Assembly (NCBI RefSeq): GCF_001905665.1
Contig: NZ_LIVX01000012.1
Location: 206,936 to 270,935 of the forward strand
Direction: 5' to 3'
From: Streptomyces sp. CB02261
GTDB lineage: Bacteria; Actinomycetota; Actinomycetes; Streptomycetales; Streptomycetaceae
DNA length: 64,000 nt
Numbering within the stretch: position 1 is the stretch's first letter; each line of letters opens with the position of its first letter. Both the position numbers and the translations under genes were made by a program. The notes under the pieces are model-generated. The model saw nothing but the letters and a program-made list of their open reading frames with translations, was not told the DNA's origin and did not search any database. Of the stretch, positions 60,420 to 64,000 are shown one piece after another.

Positions 60420-61466
60420 ATGGCCAGCAACAAGATCGATCAGCGTGCGATCGAGAAGCACGTGAAGGAGATCAACAAGGCGTACGAGCGGGCCTTCAAG
60501 AAGTACCCGATTACCGTGCCTCTGGCCAGCAGGGGATTCACTCCCTCGGCCGGAACCTCCGGTGCGGGTGTAGGCATCGAGCAGGACCCGCAGCTGGTTC
60601 GCTACCTGATGTGGCTGGGTGAGTTGCCCGACAGCCGGTTCGGGGAACAGGCCGACTACGCCGAGTACTCGGGCACGCCTCTGGAAGACGTTGCGGTCCT
60701 GGCAGCCGAACTGGAGCGGGACGGCCTGGTCGATGCCATGGGTTCCTTCGGCTCGCCCGACTCCCACATGGTGACCGCCGACGGACGAGTAGAACTGCGA
60801 CGCCTCGCCCGACTGCGCAGCTCACCCGCCGCCCGGCACCGCTACGCCACCGACGCCTTCCTGCGCTGGTTGTACGCCACTGCACACGATCAGCGCCCCG
60901 TCGACCCGGTCGACTTCCTGAACACCGTCGAATCGCACTACGCCGGCGGCGAGCTCTCCGTCGCCGAGCTGCACTACGCCCTGGCACGCCTCATCCACCC
61001 CGGGCTCGTCGAAGACACCGGCACCGAGCCCAAGACCGTAGCCATCACCATTGATGGCATCGACTGCGTACTGTCTGGAGCAACCGTGAGCGACTACCTC
61101 AACCGAACCCACCCCGGCGACTACTACAGCATCACCGGCACCAACGTCGTCGCCGGATCCCAGGGCAAAGTCGAGCAGCACAACCACAACCACGCCTTCA
61201 ACCCCGGAGTCATGCGCGAGTTCGCAGCCCTGGTCCAGCAGCTCGCCCCGACCTACGGCCTCGATCCTGTGCAGCAGGCCGAGCTCATCCGCGACGCTGA
61301 AGTCCTCGATGAGGAAGCCAGCAGCGAGACCGCCCAGCCCGGACGCGTCCGCGCGGCGTACGACACCGTTATGGGACGACTGACCGAGATCGGGGTCGCG
61401 TCGGCCGCCCTGACCACGACCCTGCAGCAAGGCCAGCAGGCGTACACCGCGGTCTTCGGCGGGTAG
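60420..61466 (+). CDS. Large helical protein of unknown function
   Basis: 348 residues from ATG 60420. The N-terminus is basic (MASNKIDQRAIEKHVKEINK), the centre contains a winged-helix-like stretch (LEDVAVLAAELERDGLVDAM), and near residue 255 stands YYSITGTNVVAGSQGKVEQH, NHNHAFNPGV, a short turn-rich motif I have seen linking domains in defence or effector-type proteins. C-terminal helices follow (TEIGVASAALTTTLQQGQQA). No known domain assigned. A strong terminator follows. Confidence 0.6.
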   Translation: MASNKIDQRAIEKHVKEINKAYERAFKKYPITVPLASRGFTPSAGTSGAGVGIEQDPQLVRYLMWLGELPDSRFGEQADYAEYSGTPLEDVAVLAAELERDGLVDAMGSFGSPDSHMVTADGRVELRRLARLRSSPAARHRYATDAFLRWLYATAHDQRPVDPVDFLNTVESHYAGGELSVAELHYALARLIHPGLVEDTGTEPKTVAITIDGIDCVLSGATVSDYLNRTHPGDYYSITGTNVVAGSQGKVEQHNHNHAFNPGVMREFAALVQQLAPTYGLDPVQQAELIRDAEVLDEEASSETAQPGRVRAAYDTVMGRLTEIGVASAALTTTLQQGQQAYTAVFGG

Positions 61467-61543
61467 AAGCCGCGCGTCGGCGCAGGGCGGCCGCAGTGAA
61501 GACAGGCCATCAGCAGCGGCACCTCCTGCCAACCGGACGGAGA

Positions 61544-61583
61544 ACGGCAAGAGGCCCCCGGCAGCGCCGGGGCCTCTTGCCGT
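61544..61583 (+). terminator. Strong hairpin after the 60420 gene
   Basis: acggcaagaggcccc (from 61544) pairs with ggggcctcttgccgt (to 61583), extended by further GC pairs: about 18 bp with one bulge. Confidence 0.85.
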
Positions 61584-61637
61584 GGACGGTGCCGGCCAGG
61601 GCAGGGAAGTTCGTCTGCCACTGGAGGGAGTCCATGC

Positions 61638-61763
61638 TCAGCGCGGCGTCTTGAGCGAGGCGAGGCTGGTGACAATCCAGTTCTGGGTGAGGCTGTAGCC
61701 ATGCTCCCGGTACTCGACCACCGGTACCAGGCACTCCAGCTTGTCGGCGTCGCAGGCCACGTC
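61638..61763 (-). pseudogene. C-terminal remnant of an HD-domain phosphohydrolase
   Basis: Minus-strand residues ACDADKLECLVPVVEYREHG and WIVTSLASLKTP then stop. DADKLE..VEYREHG is the usual end of the YfbR-like HD hydrolase domain (the D of the HD site is in DADKLE). Upstream of it the frame degenerates, so only about 40 residues are left. Confidence 0.65.
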
Positions 61764-62004
61764 GCCGCCGGCTCCGGCCGCCGACGACCAAGCGACGGGA
61801 CTCCGCGTACTTACCACCCTCGGGCCGTCACTCACCACCGACCTCATCACCGCAGGTCACAACCCGGCGAGCGCGAGCCCACAGCGCGCCTACGGACTGC
61901 CGCGCCTCGTCCGCCTCGCCGACTTCGTCGTGCCGTCACCGGCCGCGTCTCTTCCCGTACGGCCTGGCTCCTGTGGAAACCGCCTTCAGTGATCCCGGTA
62001 GGGT
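61764..62004. other. Debris between HD remnant and right direct repeat
   Basis: 241 bases with no supported gene. Confidence 0.3.
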
Positions 62005-62162
62005 CCCACCCGTTCAGTGATCAACCACAAGCCCTACCGCACGTCGGCGCACGATCGGCTGCGCCACCCTGCGCACTCCGCCATCAGCGTGACCGGCCCC
62101 AGTAACAGCCGTTCTGCACCTTTCTTCGCGCGTCAGGCCATTCTTCGCACACGAAGACGACG
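62005..62162. repeat. Direct repeat, right copy (158 bp)
   Basis: Right-hand copy of the repeat at 58258-58415, about 95 percent identical. Together they bound a segment of about 3.7 kb carrying the 58499 gene, the IS110 remnant, the 60420 gene and the HD remnant. Confidence 0.9.
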
Positions 62163-62364
62163 CGACGCAGCCTGTCCCGCCTGCGCCCCGGTGTCAGTGC
62201 CTCGTGTGATCCTGCACAGGCCCGGCGGCGCCCATCCTTGAAGCCGATGCCGCCGCCGGGCCCACCTCCGCAACCGCGTCACCGAGTAGCACTGGGGGCG
62301 TGCGATCACGGGCCGGGTCTGCCTAGCCTGGGGGCACGTCCAGGGGGGTCCTGGAGGAGTGCGG
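62163..62364 (+). promoter_or_regulatory. Upstream region of ku
   Basis: 202 bases. GGAGGA at 62353-62358 is the ribosome site of ku. No promoter pattern recognised. Confidence 0.4.
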
Positions 62365-63291
62365 ATGCCCCGTCCACTGTGGTCCGGAGCGGTGTCGTTC
62401 GGGCTGGTCACGGTCCCGTGCAAGTTGGAGGCTGCCGTCGAGCGGCATGACGTGTCGCTGCGGCAGATCCACGTGGAGGACGGGGGCCGCGTCCGGTACC
62501 GCAAAACGTGCTCGATCGATGACCGGGAGCTGCGCGAGGACGAGATCGGCAAGGGATACGAGGTCAGCAAGGACCACGTCATCCCGATCACGGACCAGGA
62601 CCTGGCGGACATGCCGCTGCCCACCGCGAAGGCGATCGAGATCGTGGCGTTCGTCGACCGGTCCTCGGTCGATCCGGTGCAGTTCGGCGCCGGCTCCTAC
62701 TATCTGTCCGCCGACGGCCAGGTAGCCGCGAAACCGTACGTCCTGCTGCGGAAGGCGCTGGAGCGCAACGAGAAGGTGGCGGTCGCGAAGTACGCGTTGC
62801 GGGGCCGTGAGCGCCTGGGCCTGCTCCGCCCCATGGGCGACGCGCTGCTGCTGTCCGGGCTGCACTGGGGAGATGAGATCCGTTCCTCCGACGAGGTCAC
62901 CCCGCCCGAGACCGCGCTCACCGAGGAGGAGATCGCGAGCGCGCTCGCACTCTTGGACACGATGACCGTCGACTCGATCACCGAGCTGGATGTCACCGAC
63001 CACTACACCGAGGCGTTCCACGAGGTGATCGCGGCGAAAGCCGAGCACCGGGCACCGAAGCCCGTCGAGGCTGAGGCGGCGCCGGCCGGGCAGGTGGTCG
63101 ACCTGATGGCCGCGCTTGAGGCATCGGTGGCCGACGCCCGCGAACGCCGGGGCGAGACGGGCGGGGGTGAGGCGACGGTGCACGAGATGCCCACGCCGAA
63201 GAAGAAGGCGGCGGCCAAGAAGACGCCCGCGAAGAAGACGGCCGCCAAGAAGACCACGGCGAAGAAGACCGCCCGAAAGCGCGCCTCCTAG
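62365..63291 (+). CDS. ku: Ku protein (non-homologous end joining)
   Basis: 308 residues. MPRPLWSGAVSFGLVTVPCK, RYRKTCSIDDREL, GKGYEVSKDHVIPITDQDL and SSVDPVQFGAGSYYLSADGQ are Ku core-domain segments; RPMGDALLLSGLHWGDEIR follows. The C-terminal 40 residues are a run of Lys/Ala/Thr (KKKAAAKKTPAKKTAAKK), a basic DNA-binding extension seen in several Streptomyces Ku proteins. Ku dimers bind DNA ends and recruit ligase D. ATG 62365 is chosen because GGAGGA is six bases upstream; an in-frame GTG at 62359 is too close. No ligD is in the window. Confidence 0.93.
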   Translation: MPRPLWSGAVSFGLVTVPCKLEAAVERHDVSLRQIHVEDGGRVRYRKTCSIDDRELREDEIGKGYEVSKDHVIPITDQDLADMPLPTAKAIEIVAFVDRSSVDPVQFGAGSYYLSADGQVAAKPYVLLRKALERNEKVAVAKYALRGRERLGLLRPMGDALLLSGLHWGDEIRSSDEVTPPETALTEEEIASALALLDTMTVDSITELDVTDHYTEAFHEVIAAKAEHRAPKPVEAEAAPAGQVVDLMAALEASVADARERRGETGGGEATVHEMPTPKKKAAAKKTPAKKTAAKKTTAKKTARKRAS

Positions 63292-63674
63292 GGCTTCCCG
63301 CCCGAGCGCCCCTGACGTGCTGGAGGCTTGTCGATTCCGAGGCTTCCCCAGGGGGCGCACAGTTCGCACATCTCCAGCCCGGGGAACTCCTCGAACGTCA
63401 TCCGTACCTCCTCCTTGCTGAGGAGGCTGGGCATGTTCTTGGCGATCGAGCAGTTCCCGCGATGCAGCACCGGATGCCCTTCGACCGCGCGGGACGGCAG
63501 CACCTTCCACGACATCTCCCGGCGGGCGACCTCCCGGCGCCGGCGCTCCTGCTCCTGCTGGGCTTCCAGCTCCCGGATCGTCCGGTCGGCCTGGTCCAGT
63601 TGCCACCGGAGCCAGTCCCGCAGCGTCCGCTGCTTCTCCAGCCGGTCGGCTATCGGCATCTCCATGGCGGGCAC
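63288..63674 (-). CDS. DUF6233-like protein
   Basis: 128 residues: DRLEKQRTLRDWLRWQLDQA, DRTIRELEAQQEQERRRREV, HPVLHRGNCSIAK and GLEMCELCAPWGSLG. A coiled-coil half followed by H-x-GxC and CELC resembles the Streptomyces family DUF6233. Its 3' end overlaps the ku stop on the other strand by four bases. The GTG at 63674 is preferred; an ATG at 63665 is possible. Confidence 0.7.
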   Translation of the reverse strand: MPAMEMPIADRLEKQRTLRDWLRWQLDQADRTIRELEAQQEQERRRREVARREMSWKVLPSRAVEGHPVLHRGNCSIAKNMPSLLSKEEVRMTFEEFPGLEMCELCAPWGSLGIDKPPARQGRSGGKP

Positions 63675-63678
63675 CCGC

Positions 63679-64000
63679 TCACGCCGCCTCGGCCACGCCC
63701 GTGACGGCGGCCATGACGTCCTCGTGGCTCTTGAGCGCCATCCTGGCCGCGATCAGCTCGGGGCCGCGTTCCGGCTTGCTCCAGTACGCGTGTGTGGAGA
63801 CCGCGACCGACAACTCCCGCACGAGGTCCCACAGCCGCTTTTCCTCGGCGGCCTGCTCCGGGGTGTAGCCGGGGGACGGCTCACGCCCGCCGGCCACCTC
63901 GCCGGTATGCGGGTGCACGGTGCCGGGCCAGCCGGGCAGGGGCTCCACCGACCAGGGCAGGGCACGGCACAAGGCCTGGTACTCGGCGCGGGCCTGATGG
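63679..64000 (-). CDS. Partial protein of unknown function (5' end outside window)
   Basis: The minus frame is open from the stop at 63679 to the window edge: HQARAEYQALCRALPWSVEP, PGYTPEQAAEEKRLWDLVRE and RMALKSHEDVMAAVTG. Four bases separate its stop from the next GTG. It pairs with the DUF6233-like gene; such pairs are frequent in Streptomyces accessory regions. The true start is not in view. Confidence 0.55.
   Translation of the reverse strand, partial: HQARAEYQALCRALPWSVEPLPGWPGTVHPHTGEVAGGREPSPGYTPEQAAEEKRLWDLVRELSVAVSTHAYWSKPERGPELIAARMALKSHEDVMAAVTGVAEAA

Overview
The window is high-GC actinobacterial DNA, almost certainly Streptomyces. Codons end overwhelmingly in G or C, GTG starts and four-base ATGA/GTGA overlaps are frequent, and several small families typical of the genus are present (DUF6207-like, DUF6233-like, lamin-tail and signal-peptide proteins). 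The left 27.7 kb is a biosynthetic gene cluster that I cannot match to a known product. The right 36 kb is accessory DNA with insertion sequences, decayed genes and duplicated modules. A Ku gene lies near the right edge.

Cluster, <1-27.7 kb. Four transcription blocks are visible. Block A (minus, 8144 to <1) runs: 50-codon leader ORF, GNAT, two paralogous ATP-grasp ligases, serine O-acetyltransferase, cysteine-synthase-like PLP enzyme, a third ATP-grasp ligase, and a degenerate NRPS condensation-domain protein cut by the window edge. Block B (plus, 8381-13650) runs: aldehyde dehydrogenase, ThDP enzyme, AMP-forming ligase, then a secreted neocarzinostatin-family apoprotein. Block C (minus, 24109-13708) runs: TauD-type dioxygenase, HpcH/HpaI aldolase, second cysteine-synthase homologue, class II asparagine synthetase, PrpF-type isomerase, acyl-CoA dehydrogenase, dihydroorotase-type cyclic amidohydrolase, a flavin monooxygenase fused to an FMN reductase, and an SH3-domain protein. 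Block D (plus, 24500-27673) runs: 4-oxalocrotonate-type tautomerase, MFS exporter, S-adenosylmethionine synthetase, small protein, then a strong terminator. The inferred logic is that O-acetylserine chemistry (CysE plus two CysK homologues) makes unusual beta-substituted alanines, oxidative and isomerising enzymes make a second building block, and ATP-grasp, AsnB-type and adenylating enzymes join them without a modular NRPS or PKS. The neocarzinostatin-type protein may bind or protect the product.

27.7-40 kb. A polytopic membrane protein, an SDR with a coupled small gene, a carboxymuconolactone decarboxylase (CMD) family protein, and a TrmB/LuxR-like regulator. Next come a possible decayed ribosomal-peptide locus, a broken RsgA GTPase, a CMD/MFS pair, a Tat-exported multicopper oxidase, a Ser-Gly-Ile repeat protein and an SRAP gene ending at an in-frame TGA.

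40-52.8 kb. Gene debris (HNH nuclease tail, frameshifted membrane protein), a 665-residue beta-propeller-like protein bracketed by IS5-family ends, and a complete 897-bp IS5-type element with CTAG target duplication. An intact RsgA-CMD-MFS module follows; it is the parent or sister of the broken one at 33-36 kb. Then come a DUF4287 protein, a fourth CMD protein and a secreted SGNH-like hydrolase.

52.8-64 kb. Small membrane and hypothetical genes and a two-gene unit of an HNH-nuclease/winged-helix protein overlapping a tyrosine recombinase, preceded by a perfect 13-bp inverted repeat. A secreted lamin-tail protein follows. A 3.7-kb segment bounded by 158-bp direct repeats holds a decayed IS110 element and an unknown 348-residue protein. 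Ku, a DUF6233-like gene and a partial gene close the window.
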